From Lactobacillus sp. HBUAS51381 (GTDB taxonomy: Bacteria; Bacillota; Bacilli; Lactobacillales; Lactobacillaceae): DNA of 56,117 nt. Made by a program: the position numbers and the translations under genes. The notes under the pieces were generated by a model, which was not told where the DNA came from, ran no database searches, and was given only the letters and a program-made list of their open reading frames with translations. Every line of letters begins with the position of its first letter. The first letter of the stretch is position 1. The stretch lies in the NCBI RefSeq assembly GCF_012641095.1, contig NZ_JAAVSC010000019.1:1-56117 (forward strand), in the 5' to 3' direction. Below, in pieces: positions 25,390-34,652 of this stretch.

Positions 25390-26643
25390 ATGGAAAATAA
25401 TGGCGTCAAATTCACCCCCATCTTGTTGGGGAGTGACTTCAACGTTTACGGGATGGCCCGCTCATTTTACGATCTTTATCATGAACCCGTGCAGGCCTTT
25501 GCTAGCATCCAGCTGGCGCCCACGCGTTATACAAAAGTGGTTAACTTGGAACTGATCCCGGGCTTCGATGAGGACCCCGTTTGGATCGAAACGATGCGTA
25601 AATTAAAGGAACGCTATGCCAACCATCCGGAACCGGTCATCCTAATCGGTTGTGGGGATGGTTATGCCGAGCTGATTAGTAAGCATAAGGCGGAGCTGGA
25701 AGATGTCTTCATTTGTCCGTACATTGATTACGACAAGCTGCGGCATTTGAATAACAAGGAAAACTTCTACAAGGTTTGCGACCAATATGATTTACCGTAC
25801 CCCGCCACGCGGATCATCACCAAGGCAGAAGCCACGGCCGGGAATATCGATCAACCCTTTGATTACCCAGTAGCGCTGAAGCCGGCGAACAGTGTCGAAT
25901 GGCTCGACGTTCACTTTGAAGGTCGGAAGAAAGCGTTCCGGATTCAAAGCGAAGCCGAGTTCAAGGACATTGTGGCCAAGGCCTACGCTAATGGGTATAC
26001 GTCCGACCTGATTTTGCAGGACTTTGTCCCCGGCGATGACAGCAACATGCGGGTCCTGAACGCCTACGTCGACCAGCATCATCACGTGAAAATGATGTGT
26101 CTAGGTCATCCGTTGCTGGAAGATCCCGCCCCATCCGCAATCGGAAACTATGTGGCGATTATTCCGGAATACAACGAGACAATTTACCACAACATTCAGA
26201 CGTTCCTGGAAGCCATTGATTTCACCGGTTACGCTAATTTCGATATGAAATACGATGTGCGTGACCAGACGTTTAAGCTATTTGAGATCAACTTGCGGCA
26301 GGGCCGGAGTAGCTTTTTTGTGACGTTAAACGGCTACAATCTTGCGGATTGGGTTGTGAAGGACTATGTTAAGGATGAATTGGTTGACGCACCAACCGTT
26401 TATGGCAATCAAGATGAAAGCAAGCAAGCACTCTGGTTGGGTGTGCCGGTCAAGGTCTTCAAGCAATATACACGCGAGAATGCGGATAAGGAACGGGCAT
26501 TGAAGCTGATTGCCGCCGGGAGATATGGCACCACGTATCGTTACGATCAGGATATGAACCTCAAGCGGTGGGCGTTGATTCAGTGGATGCAGCATAACTA
26601 TGCCGTCAACTTTAAGAAGTATTTCGCAGAAAACAAGGGGTAA
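25390..26643 (+). CDS. ATP-grasp D-aspartate ligase (peptidoglycan cross-bridge)
   Basis: A 417-residue ATP-grasp ligase resembling Asl of Enterococcus faecium, which joins D-aspartate to the lysine side chain of the peptidoglycan precursor. The DYPVALKPANS segment (about 157-167) is the first ATP-grasp lysine strand. FANFDMKYDV-like and LFEINLRQGRSS segments (about 280-310) supply the metal-binding acids. It overlaps the aspartate racemase gene region, which would supply its D-Asp. The start follows a GAAGGGA-type site (AAGGGA, about 13 nt upstream). The specific substrate is inferred from context plus resemblance. Confidence 0.85.
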   Translation: MENNGVKFTPILLGSDFNVYGMARSFYDLYHEPVQAFASIQLAPTRYTKVVNLELIPGFDEDPVWIETMRKLKERYANHPEPVILIGCGDGYAELISKHKAELEDVFICPYIDYDKLRHLNNKENFYKVCDQYDLPYPATRIITKAEATAGNIDQPFDYPVALKPANSVEWLDVHFEGRKKAFRIQSEAEFKDIVAKAYANGYTSDLILQDFVPGDDSNMRVLNAYVDQHHHVKMMCLGHPLLEDPAPSAIGNYVAIIPEYNETIYHNIQTFLEAIDFTGYANFDMKYDVRDQTFKLFEINLRQGRSSFFVTLNGYNLADWVVKDYVKDELVDAPTVYGNQDESKQALWLGVPVKVFKQYTRENADKERALKLIAAGRYGTTYRYDQDMNLKRWALIQWMQHNYAVNFKKYFAENKG

Positions 26644-26648
26644 TGACC

Positions 26649-27362
26649 ATGCAAAAATTCTTTACGATTATTGGTGGTATGGGTACGATGGCCACCGAAA
26701 GTTACGTGCACCAGTTAAACTTACGGACACCAGCCCACGCCGATCAAGAGTATTTGAATTATATTTTGGTTAATCACGCGACCGTTCCGGATCGGACAAC
26801 GTATATTTTGGATCACAGTCAGCCCAGTCCGCTACCGAGCTTGTTAGACGATATTCGCCAACAGAGTCAATTGGGGCCGGAATTCTTTGCCCTCCCATGT
26901 AATACGGCGCATTATTTTTATGATGACTTACAGGCAGCCACGGATATTCCAATTCTGCACATGCCACGTGAGGCGGTTAAGGAAATTAAGCGTCGTTATC
27001 CCGAGGCCAAGCGCATCGGAATTACGGGGACTCGCGGAACAATTGCCGACAAGATCTATGAACAAGAGCTGGTTGCGGCGGGATTGGAGCCCGTGTTACC
27101 GACCGAAGCCATCGAAAATGAAACCATGACGTTGATTTATCACGACATCAAGGAAAACAATACGGTGAATGCGGCCCGCTTCCACGGGATTGTCAAGGAC
27201 ATGGTGACCCAGCAGCACGCCGATGTGGTGATCCTCGGGTGTACGGAATTATCGTTAGCCCAAGAACGGGAGCCCGAAACCGAGTTTCCAACGATCGATG
27301 GACAGTCTATACTGGTTGACCGGACGTTGGAGTTGGCTTTGAAGATGCAGAAGGGAAAATAG
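26649..27362 (+). CDS. racD: Aspartate racemase
   Basis: Interconverts L- and D-aspartate without a cofactor. The two catalytic cysteines are visible as LPCNTAH (Cys84) and GCTEL (Cys198) in a 237-residue Asp/Glu racemase fold. The ATG at 26649 is chosen because AAGGGG lies 8 nt upstream; an ATG at 26643 overlaps the ligase stop codon, so the genes are translationally coupled either way. It completes a three-gene set: racemase makes D-Asp, the ligase attaches it, and AsnB/AsnH amidates it. Confidence 0.92.
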   Translation: MQKFFTIIGGMGTMATESYVHQLNLRTPAHADQEYLNYILVNHATVPDRTTYILDHSQPSPLPSLLDDIRQQSQLGPEFFALPCNTAHYFYDDLQAATDIPILHMPREAVKEIKRRYPEAKRIGITGTRGTIADKIYEQELVAAGLEPVLPTEAIENETMTLIYHDIKENNTVNAARFHGIVKDMVTQQHADVVILGCTELSLAQEREPETEFPTIDGQSILVDRTLELALKMQKGK

Positions 27363-27382
27363 GCCTTTCAATTAGAAAATTC

Positions 27383-27427
27383 AAAAAGCGTAGGTTGCTT
27401 GTGGTTTAAAGCAATCTACGCTTTTTT
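27383..27427. terminator. Bidirectional terminator
   Basis: AAAAAGCGTAGGTTGCTT pairs with AAGCAATCTACGCTTTTTT between racD and the convergent AraC gene. Confidence 0.92.
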
Positions 27428-27429
27428 AT

Positions 27430-28266
27430 CTAGAGATGATAGTGACCTGGGGATACGCCAACATGAGCTTTAAACGTTCGAATAAAATGACTGTAGTTGC
27501 CAAAGCCACATTGAATACAGGTATCAGAAACGCTTTGCCCGTTTGCAAGGAGTTCTTTGGCTAGTTCAAGTCGTTTCTCAATAATGTAAGTATGTAGCGG
27601 TAGCCCCATATAGCTCTTAAAATAACGGTTAATATATGCAGATGTTAAGAAGAAATGTGAACTGAAAGCGGATAATGTGAGATCACCGGATAGGTTCAGA
27701 TCAACAAATTCAGTGATTTGCTTAATTAGTGAAGGGATCATATTCTTCTTGTCAGGTCGGTTGAATGGGGAGGCAGTGTTGGCAATTAACATGATTTGGG
27801 CAATCAAGGCTTTCCGCTTGATGTCACTGCCATAGTCAGACGCATCAATTATAGGAATGAGTTGGTGACAGAGAGAGACGTACGTTGACATTTGCTGAGC
27901 GTCTAATTTTAAAATATTAATATCATTTTTGCCGTTTACATAGAAACAATCTGCCAGATTAGTTTCCGAAGTAGAGAGTTGGTCGATAACATTTGGTTTG
28001 AGGTTAAGGACAATTCGCTCATAAGGGATGACGTCGTGAACGGTCATAGTTCTGTGCCAGACACCAGGTGGAATCAAAGTCAGAAAACCTGGTTCCATAT
28101 GATAGGTCAATTTATCAGTAATGAGGTTAATATCACCTGATATATATAGCTCTAGTTCAAAACCAGTATGTTTATGGAAAGGCATGCTGTATTGGTGATC
28201 GCTCTTATGAAGACAGACAATATCATACTTGATCGTACTATCAAGTGGTAAATCCAAATAATTCAT
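27430..28266 (-). CDS. AraC family transcription regulator
   Basis: A 278-residue regulator. Residues 1-140 form a cupin sensor domain (PFHKHTGFELELYISGD and the PGVWHRT turn). The C-terminal 100 residues hold two helix-turn-helix units (LTLSAFSSHFFLTSAYINRYFKSYMG and VSDTCIQCGFGNYSHFIRTFKAHVG). The ATG at 28266 follows GGAGG by 8 nt. It is divergent from a GPH symporter and GH28 gene and most likely activates them in response to a sugar. The gene is noticeably A+T-richer than the flanking chromosome, as are its two partners. Confidence 0.93.
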   Translation of the reverse strand: MNYLDLPLDSTIKYDIVCLHKSDHQYSMPFHKHTGFELELYISGDINLITDKLTYHMEPGFLTLIPPGVWHRTMTVHDVIPYERIVLNLKPNVIDQLSTSETNLADCFYVNGKNDINILKLDAQQMSTYVSLCHQLIPIIDASDYGSDIKRKALIAQIMLIANTASPFNRPDKKNMIPSLIKQITEFVDLNLSGDLTLSAFSSHFFLTSAYINRYFKSYMGLPLHTYIIEKRLELAKELLANGQSVSDTCIQCGFGNYSHFIRTFKAHVGVSPGHYHL

Positions 28267-28299
28267 CAATAATTCCTCCCCTCTAAAAAATGCGTTTCG

Positions 28300-28315
28300 T
28301 TGAAAGCGCTACCAT
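28300..28315 (+). promoter_or_regulatory. Catabolite-responsive element (cre)
   Basis: TTGAAAGCGCTACCAT matches 15 of 16 positions of the cre consensus bound by CcpA. It sits about 35 bp upstream of the AraC start codon in the divergent promoter region, implying glucose repression of the cassette. A cre-like sequence with one base missing (TGAAGCGGTTACA, about 28414-28426) lies nearer the symporter. Confidence 0.75.
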
Positions 28316-28466
28316 TTTCTGAATTTAGTATACCGCATTTCGTATATATGTTGAATGTCAAGGTTCGTTTTCGCAATAAACTGAAGGCTAAACGCAAAGA
28401 ATATTCTTTTTGAAGCGGTTACAATTTAAATTAAAGAAATGAAGTTAACACGTTTCTAGTTTTTAA

Positions 28467-28480
28467 GAGTTGCGCAACTC
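28467..28480. promoter_or_regulatory. Perfect 14-bp palindrome before the symporter
   Basis: GAGTTGCGCAACTC lies about 50 bp before the symporter start. It could be an operator or a leader hairpin. The binding protein is unknown. Confidence 0.4.
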
Positions 28481-28528
28481 GTGGAATTAGTACTAACCGA
28501 TGAGTATAAAGAATAGGAAGTGCGGATA

Positions 28529-30058
28529 TTGAATGGACTAGAATCAAAACCACAACGCCGAATTACGTGGTTTACGCGAATTGCTTATGGGAGTGCCAAC
28601 CTGATTGGGAGTGGGGCTTCAAATATTTCAAATGCTTGGCTCTTATTCTTCTTGACAGCCTTTGGTCATATTCCGGCTTGGCAAGCGAGCTTAATCTTTG
28701 CGATAACATCCTATATGGATGTTATTGCTAACCCAATCGTTGGTTTCATTAGTGATAGCCTGTATTCAACGAAGTTAGGGCGACGGTTTGGTCGTCGCCG
28801 ATTCTTCTTGTTAATTAGCATGCCACTGATGATTTTATACCCGGCAATTTGGATTAGCGGCATGAATTTCTGGTATTACCTAGTTACCTATATGGGATTT
28901 GAATTGGTTTATGACTTGATTATGGTGCCTTACGATACATTAGCTGTGGAAATGACATCTGATTTCAAACAACGCACCTATTTAACTGGTAGTAAGGCTT
29001 TGTTTGGTAACATTGCGAGCTTTCTAACAGGGGCATTGCCTGGTGTCTTCTTTACAATTTTAGGTAAGCAATCGCCATATGCTTATCTGGCAACTTCCCT
29101 AACGTGGGGTATTGTGATGTTAACAACGTTGATCCTAGTTTATAAGAATTCTTGGGAACGAAAGCCAGAAGAAGTGGCAGACGAATACGTTGGGAATTTC
29201 TGGTTAGGGTTAAAGAAAATGTTCATTGATGTTTTGTCTACTTTCAGAGTTCGAGCGTTTCGATTACATTTGGGTAATTATCTATTTGGGGCACAAGGAG
29301 CTCTAGTTATTTTTACCACGATGTTCACCTATTTTGTGGTGTACGCATTACAACAATCGGCCACTTTAGTTTCTGGAATGAACAGTCTTAATAGTATCGC
29401 ACAGATTATCGCGACATTTGCGTTTATATTTATTTGTGCTCATAAAGGATTTATGGGACCAAACCAAGTGGCCTTGACCTTCTTGATTCTCTGTGTGTTT
29501 TCCTACGCAAGTATCTATTGGCTTGGTATCTCCGGCAGTATTGTATTCATCTTGCTGACAGGACTCTCAGTTATCATGGGGTTGAGTATGGGGGGAACTT
29601 ACTACATTCCCTGGACGGTTTATGTATTTATGGCAGATATTGATGAACTGGTTACCAATCGTCGTCGGGAGGGGATCCTGGCCGGAGCAATGTACACCTG
29701 CAATAAGTTCTTGAAAGCGACGATTCTGTTTATTATCGGGGCATTACTATCCGCTGCTGGTTTTAAAGAAGGTTTAGGTACGCAGTCCAGTTCAGCAATT
29801 GATGCGATTGTATGGTTGTTTGTTGGTGGGACGACGCTGTTAACCTTAGTCGCAATGTACAGTACGCATCGATTGAAAATATTCAATCAGGCAACTCATC
29901 AAATTGTCTTAGATGAATTGGCTCGTGTGCATGCGGGTGGTAAATTGTCTGAAGTTACTGATAAAAACCGAAAAGTTGTTGAGCAATTAACGGGATTTGA
30001 GTATGAAAAGTGCTTTGGTAATAACAATGTTGGTTTTAAGGAATCTAAGGGAGATTGA
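28529..30058 (+). CDS. GPH family sugar:cation symporter
   Basis: A 509-residue membrane carrier of the glycoside-pentoside-hexuronide family, with about 12 spans. Signatures are YMDVIANPIVGFISDS followed by LGRRFGRRRFFLL (cytoplasmic loop 2-3), and VYDLIMVPYDTLAVEMTSD. The TTG at 28529 is preferred because AGGAA lies 9 nt upstream; a GTG three codons earlier touches that site. The next gene overlaps its stop, so the two are one transcript. With a GH28 enzyme as partner, the likely cargo is a (galact)uronic acid oligosaccharide such as a pectin fragment, by inference. Confidence 0.88.
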   Translation: MNGLESKPQRRITWFTRIAYGSANLIGSGASNISNAWLLFFLTAFGHIPAWQASLIFAITSYMDVIANPIVGFISDSLYSTKLGRRFGRRRFFLLISMPLMILYPAIWISGMNFWYYLVTYMGFELVYDLIMVPYDTLAVEMTSDFKQRTYLTGSKALFGNIASFLTGALPGVFFTILGKQSPYAYLATSLTWGIVMLTTLILVYKNSWERKPEEVADEYVGNFWLGLKKMFIDVLSTFRVRAFRLHLGNYLFGAQGALVIFTTMFTYFVVYALQQSATLVSGMNSLNSIAQIIATFAFIFICAHKGFMGPNQVALTFLILCVFSYASIYWLGISGSIVFILLTGLSVIMGLSMGGTYYIPWTVYVFMADIDELVTNRRREGILAGAMYTCNKFLKATILFIIGALLSAAGFKEGLGTQSSSAIDAIVWLFVGGTTLLTLVAMYSTHRLKIFNQATHQIVLDELARVHAGGKLSEVTDKNRKVVEQLTGFEYEKCFGNNNVGFKESKGD

Positions 30059-30060
30059 TG

Positions 30061-31699
30061 ATGATACAATCTAATGAACGAGTAAAATTGAAGGTGGCTC
30101 CGGCGTCATTAACAGCAACTTCCTGTGACTTAGTCTGGCGACAATTTGCAGAACCTATGAAAAGCTATACAGTTTTTCAGGATGGAGTGGAGTTGACAAA
30201 AGTGGGTAGTGAACATACCTACTATCATGCGGATAATCTGAATCCGGAACAAATCTACAATTTTGATATTCAAGCGCAGTCGGCTGATGATAAGCTAGAC
30301 CAAGTACTACGAGTGACAGTAAAGACGCTTCGGCAACATGACTGTCTTAATGTTTGCCTGCCACCGTACAACGCTGACGGTACAGGCCATCAAATAGAAA
30401 CGAATCGCATTCAACAAGCCATTAATGATTGTGAACCAGGGGGGACCGTATTAATTCCAGCTAAATCAATTGTTTGTAGTGGGGCATTAGATTTGAAGTC
30501 AGAGATCACACTAGAAGTGGATGGCCGATTGCAAGGCAGTCATGATCCCAATGATTATATATACACAAAGACAATTTCTGCTAATGGTACGCGTCGCTGT
30601 AATTCGGATGGTCTAGTTTTAACGCGATATGAGGGGTGGGAGTTATATTGCTATCGCAGCCTACTTAATATTGGTTACTTGGATCCAGATAATCGGGATC
30701 GTAAAACCTGTCAGAATGTTCGAGTCTGTGGAACTGGACAGATTAGAGGTGGCGGTACTGAATTAGGGGATGCAATGGAAAAAATCTATAGTGATCCACA
30801 GGCCTATCCAAAATACGTTTCGGATGGCATTCCCGGTCGTCGGGTACGTGGTCGGCTAGTCAATGCTATTCAAGTGAGTGATTTGCAATTGACGGGAGTA
30901 TCCTTTGAAAATCCACCTTGTTGGACACTACATTTGCTTTACTGTGATGCAGTCACAGTTAACAACATAGGTATTTCATCTCAAGGTATTGATAATGGAG
31001 ATGGAATTGATCCAGACTCTTCGCAAAATGTTTGGATTTTCGCGAATACATTTGATACTGGTGATGACTGCATTGCAATCAAGTCTGGCAAAAATCCCGA
31101 AGGTAATCGAATCAATCGGCCATCTCGAAATATTGAAATATTTGATTTGAAAATGACTGGTGGTCATGGATTGGCAATCGGAAGTGAACAGTCGGGGGGG
31201 AGTCGAGAACGTTGAAATTCACCATTGTAGGATTCAAGATACAGATTCCGGTATTGAGCTAAAAGCTAGTGATGAACGGGGTGGCTATATTAAGAATGTA
31301 CGGATTCAAGATTGCTGTATTGATAGTTTCTTTGCACATTCAACGCCATATAATAGTGATGGCGTGAAGGCTACAGAACTTCCGAAATTCGAGAATATTC
31401 AACTACAAAATGTTGAGATATCTGGAAATCGCAGGAACTATGATGTCATGGGGCATCCTACGCATGCGAAGGGAAAGGCAATCGAGTTGATTGGCTTTGC
31501 TCCTACACTCGAGAATAATTCCGACTATTTTATCAACCAGCTTACTTTAAACAATATTAAAATTGATCGTCCAACGGATTCAATATACTTGAATCGGTGT
31601 AAGAATGTTCAGTTTAGCAATATCCATGGGGCGGATGAGACATCACAAGAAGTTAGGATTAGTTTTGGACCTCAAGTTTTACAATTTCAGTTGAACTAA
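30061..31699 (+). pseudogene. GH28 polygalacturonase-like gene broken by a frameshift
   Basis: Two overlapping frames together encode one glycoside hydrolase family 28 protein of about 545 residues. The first (to 31215) carries an N-terminal Fn3-like region, then DGIDPDS, TGDDCIAIKSG and GGHGLAIGSE, which are the GH28 catalytic motifs. The second (readable from about 31196) continues with VENVEIHHC and SGIELKAS. The break falls in a run of seven G residues (31194-31200); six would restore SGGVENV. No signal peptide is seen, so it would act in the cytosol on imported oligosaccharides. The ATG at 30061 is 7 nt after GGGAG. It could be a sequencing error, a true loss or a phase-variable switch. 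Confidence 0.88.
31194..31200 (+). repeat. G7 homopolymer at the frameshift point
   Basis: Seven consecutive G residues inside the conserved GH28 SGG-VENV junction. Loss of one G restores a single open frame. Confidence 0.9.
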
Positions 31700-31723
31700 T
31701 TACCAGCAGTAATAGAATACACC

Positions 31724-31768
31724 AAATAACCCAGGAAAACGGCCACCGCCGCTTCCTGGGTTATTTTT
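31724..31768. terminator. Bidirectional terminator
   Basis: AAATAACCCAGGAA pairs with TTCCTGGGTTATTTTT. It ends the sugar cassette and the convergent YisL-like gene. Confidence 0.9.
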
Positions 31769-31781
31769 CATAAACATCGAA

Positions 31782-32123
31782 TTAGTGAAATGCCAATGTC
31801 AATCCTAAACCAACCGTAATCAGGGCCACAACGCCCAATATCCAGTAAATCAGATGTGGGGTATCGCGTTCCATCTTCCGGCCAAAGCTAACCTCGATCA
31901 ACGCAATTGTGGCGATGCCCAGCGCAAACTTGAGACTAATCAGTAGGGGGGCATGTGCGAACGTGCGAATGCTGAGCACCACACCGCTAATGATCATCAC
32001 TAAGTAGGCCAGTCTTGCCAAAAGTAAAAATTGGGTTATCCGTTTTTCTGAATGTCGGGTGAGACCCAGGATCACCAAAACGGTTAGGACGATCCAAGTC
32101 CAAAAATGTAAGGCCAACCACAT
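31782..32123 (-). CDS. YisL/DUF1516 family membrane protein
   Basis: A 113-residue protein with four membrane spans, starting MWLALHFWTWIVLTVLVILG. The length and pattern match the DUF1516 (YisL) family of Firmicutes, whose function is unknown. The segment RLAYLVMIISGVVL and the helix LLISLKFALGIATIALIEVSFGRK are typical. No operon partner. The family call is by pattern memory. Confidence 0.8.
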   Translation of the reverse strand: MWLALHFWTWIVLTVLVILGLTRHSEKRITQFLLLARLAYLVMIISGVVLSIRTFAHAPLLISLKFALGIATIALIEVSFGRKMERDTPHLIYWILGVVALITVGLGLTLAFH

Positions 32124-32186
32124 TGTAAACCGCTCCCTTAAGCACTGTTTGCTTCAAGCCTACCATATTCGACCGCTAAAAGTGAA

Positions 32187-32714
32187 TTAATTACTCAGGT
32201 GATAAACGACCTCGGCGAGCGGACCGTAGTGATGGGTGGTGACCAATTCCAGCTCTTGCTGGTGGGGAAGTGTCTCAAACAAGCGTTTTCCGTTTCCCAG
32301 CAGAACTGGCGCAATCTGCACGTAGAGGTCATCCACCAGATGTGCTGTTAGCAACGGGGTCAAAATACCACTGCCACCAACGATCCAGACGTTTCCACTG
32401 TGGGCCAAGCGCTGCGCTAAGGTCGTCACCGGTTCGCTGGTAAAGGTGAATCCCGGTTGGCCCGGATGGGAGCGATGCGTCATGACGTAGCTGGTCATTT
32501 GCGGGTTGTGGGGATTCAACGGCGCGTGCGGCGCCAATTCTTGGACGGCGTCGTAGGTTACCCGCCCTAGAATCGCACTGCTCATTTGCTGGAGTGTCTC
32601 CGCGCCAACGTCGTTTGGAATTCCTGAAAGGTTGGTTAGCCAGTCAATCCGGTCGTCCGGCGTGGCCAGGTAGCCATCTAATGAGATGGCCCCGTAAAAT
32701 TGAATGCGTCCCAT
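32187..32714 (-). CDS. Dihydrofolate reductase-like (RibD C-terminal domain) protein
   Basis: A 175-residue NADPH-dependent reductase-like protein of the RibD C-terminal/DHFR fold (YyaP type). It begins MGRIQFYGAISLDGYLATPDDRIDWL. The segment NVWIVGGSGILTPLLTAHLVDDLYVQIAPVLLGNGKRLF is the cofactor-site signature. The ATG at 32714 follows GGAGG by 8 nt; an upstream extension of 20 codons overlaps the terminator of the amidase gene and is not used. The true substrate is unknown, and these stand-alone proteins are rarely real folate reductases. Confidence 0.88.
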   Translation of the reverse strand: MGRIQFYGAISLDGYLATPDDRIDWLTNLSGIPNDVGAETLQQMSSAILGRVTYDAVQELAPHAPLNPHNPQMTSYVMTHRSHPGQPGFTFTSEPVTTLAQRLAHSGNVWIVGGSGILTPLLTAHLVDDLYVQIAPVLLGNGKRLFETLPHQQELELVTTHHYGPLAEVVYHLSN

Positions 32715-32732
32715 GCTATTTGCCTCCTTAGT

Positions 32733-32765
32733 AAAAAGAACGCGCCACTCGCAGTGACGCGTTCT
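32733..32765 (-). terminator. Amidase gene terminator
   Basis: GAACGCG and CACT arms pair with AGTG and CGCGTTC on the minus strand, followed by TTTTT. Confidence 0.85.
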
Positions 32766-32778
32766 CTTGAGCAATTTA

Positions 32779-34044
32779 TTAGGCGTCTAAGCCGATCAGA
32801 CTCGTGGACTTTGCCCAGTAGGTATTACCGGCAACTGTCACGCGGTACCAAGTCGACCCATCGCTGGCCTTATAGCCTTTTTTGTTAATCTTAGCGGTGG
32901 TATTGGCCTTGAAATCTTGCGTGTGCGCCATCGTCTTGGACAAGTAGTTCGAGTTCAACACGTGGTTGTATAACGCGCTATTCTGTGTCGTGTTCAGCGT
33001 GGGCGTTCCACTCGCGTCACTGTAAGTGACCTTAGGGAAGTTCAACACCTTGTTGTAAACCCAGTACTTGTAACCCGAGTTCTTGCCAAAGCGAATCCGG
33101 TACCAGGTCCCACTCCAGCCGCCTTTCTTGACGCCACGGCTATCGACATAGACCTTGGCCCCGCGGTGATCGGCACTGAGATTACCCCAGCCAATCTTAC
33201 GGGCACCATTGGTTCCCTTGATGTGATTGTAAACGGTCCAGTTGGTGTAGTTGTTGGCTAACGTGGCCGTTTCGTTATTACCGCCATGGTAGTAACTCAC
33301 CGTCTTGGGCTTTGCCGTTGGCTTATTTGCCACCGTATGCTGCGTGGAGTCATCGGTTGACGTTGTGTCCGTTGTATTGCTCCCACCCAAGTTGGCGTAC
33401 TGCGTCTTGACCAAGCTAACGAAGTCGGTCATGTTGTAAGTTGTGCCGAAGTATTTCTTCGCGTTGGTTGCCCAGTAGCCGTCGGGATCGGAGTGAGACG
33501 TGCCACCCAGAAGATTCGAGACATCGTGATGAGAAAGGACGGTCGTGTACCGCTTAGGCGTCAGACCGTATTGCTTCAAAATGTAGGCTGTATAGTATGC
33601 CGCGTTGTTCAGTTCGGATGCGAAGGCCGCTTTGGAGTGGACCTCCACCTGTTCGAATTGCACGTAGCGTTGGTTGGCAACGGGCCCGGCCCCCCAGCTC
33701 AGGTACTTCGTGTTGGCGATGTTGATAATACGACTAGCATCTACAAAAGTGTGCACGAAGGCATTATTATAATGGCCAGTCATGTAGCTGATTTCACCGT
33801 AGATATTTGAGTTAGGGTTGGCCGTTTCGTGGACCACGACCCCCTCGGGTTTGTTGTAACGATAGCTATTTTTCGGTAAGACGGCCTGGTAAGATTTGGT
33901 GATCTTAGGCGTGCTGTAGTCCTGGTTGCCAATATAAGTATTGATTGCATTGGCACTTGCGGTCGTGGACGACCAGAATAGACCCAGGCATCCCGCTGTG
34001 AGGGCGATTCCCCGAATAGCCCAGTGTTGCCATTTCTTCATCAT
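32779..34044 (-). CDS. Secreted N-acetylmuramoyl-L-alanine amidase with SH3/GW-type repeats
   Basis: A 421-residue exported cell-wall hydrolase. Residues 1-32 form a signal peptide ending ASANA. The amidase-2/PGRP-like domain spans about 45-225, with zinc ligands expected in VVHETANPNS (His72), the HTFVDASRI strand and SHHDVSNLLGGTSHSDP. A Ser/Thr-rich linker follows. Two or three GW/SH3-like modules (WYRIRFGKNSGYKYWV, then STWYRVTVAGNTYWAKSTSL) probably bind the wall. It cleaves the bond between muramic acid and L-alanine, in autolysis or daughter-cell separation. GGAGGAG lies 8 nt before the ATG. Confidence 0.92.
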   Translation of the reverse strand: MMKKWQHWAIRGIALTAGCLGLFWSSTTASANAINTYIGNQDYSTPKITKSYQAVLPKNSYRYNKPEGVVVHETANPNSNIYGEISYMTGHYNNAFVHTFVDASRIINIANTKYLSWGAGPVANQRYVQFEQVEVHSKAAFASELNNAAYYTAYILKQYGLTPKRYTTVLSHHDVSNLLGGTSHSDPDGYWATNAKKYFGTTYNMTDFVSLVKTQYANLGGSNTTDTTSTDDSTQHTVANKPTAKPKTVSYYHGGNNETATLANNYTNWTVYNHIKGTNGARKIGWGNLSADHRGAKVYVDSRGVKKGGWSGTWYRIRFGKNSGYKYWVYNKVLNFPKVTYSDASGTPTLNTTQNSALYNHVLNSNYLSKTMAHTQDFKANTTAKINKKGYKASDGSTWYRVTVAGNTYWAKSTSLIGLDA

Positions 34045-34383
34045 AAACTTTTCTCCTCCTGCTGAATGGTTCTTAATTAAAAAAAGATGTAACGCAACGC
34101 CTCGATTATAACGTATTTCTCGAAGGTTGAATATTAAACAAGTAAGGGGGTAATCTACCGGCGTTGTTCGGAATTGACCGTCATCGTCATGAAAATAGTT
34201 AGATAATTTGGATAACGATCGGATTTTCATTCATTGCTTTCTTAAATCAGCCTTAAAGTTCGTGATACGCTCTTTGTTTCAAACTTTTTACATTTATGTG
34301 GCAGAAATAGAAGGGGGCAATGCTTGCGCTTAAAGTTAATATTGACTATAATTGTTATTTGCATACGAAAGGAGCGACGAACA
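34045..34383. other. Divergent intergenic region
   Basis: About 340 bp between the amidase gene and the DUF2187 gene, A+T-rich, with room for both promoters. No RNA gene, repeat or clear operator was seen. Confidence 0.4.
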
Positions 34384-34614
34384 ATGGCTGAGACGACTGA
34401 GATTAAGATTGGCGATTACGTTGCGGCAAAGAAATTTGGTCCCCTGGAACATGATTTCACGGGTGAAGTGACCAAAGTGTATGATAATTCAGTTTTAGTT
34501 GAGATTCGGGACTACGATCCAGCTGATAAGACGGCGGTTGGAGATATGAACAACCGTGCCGTTGTACGCAAGTCAGCTGCCAAGATTACGGGGAACAAAG
34601 CGGATAAAAACTAG
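34384..34614 (+). CDS. DUF2187 (KOW-like) small protein
   Basis: A 76-residue cytosolic protein, MAETTEIKIGDYVAAKKFGP. The IKIGDYVAA, GEVTKVYDNSVLVEI and NNRAVVRKSAAKI strands fit the DUF2187 family, a small barrel related to KOW motifs. The function is unknown, perhaps nucleic-acid-linked. GGAG lies 9 nt before the ATG. Genes upstream are divergent and tRNA-Gly follows, so it is single. Confidence 0.8.
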   Translation: MAETTEIKIGDYVAAKKFGPLEHDFTGEVTKVYDNSVLVEIRDYDPADKTAVGDMNNRAVVRKSAAKITGNKADKN

Positions 34615-34652
34615 TTTTTATTGAATATTTTGAATTTATTTGCAAAAAGATG

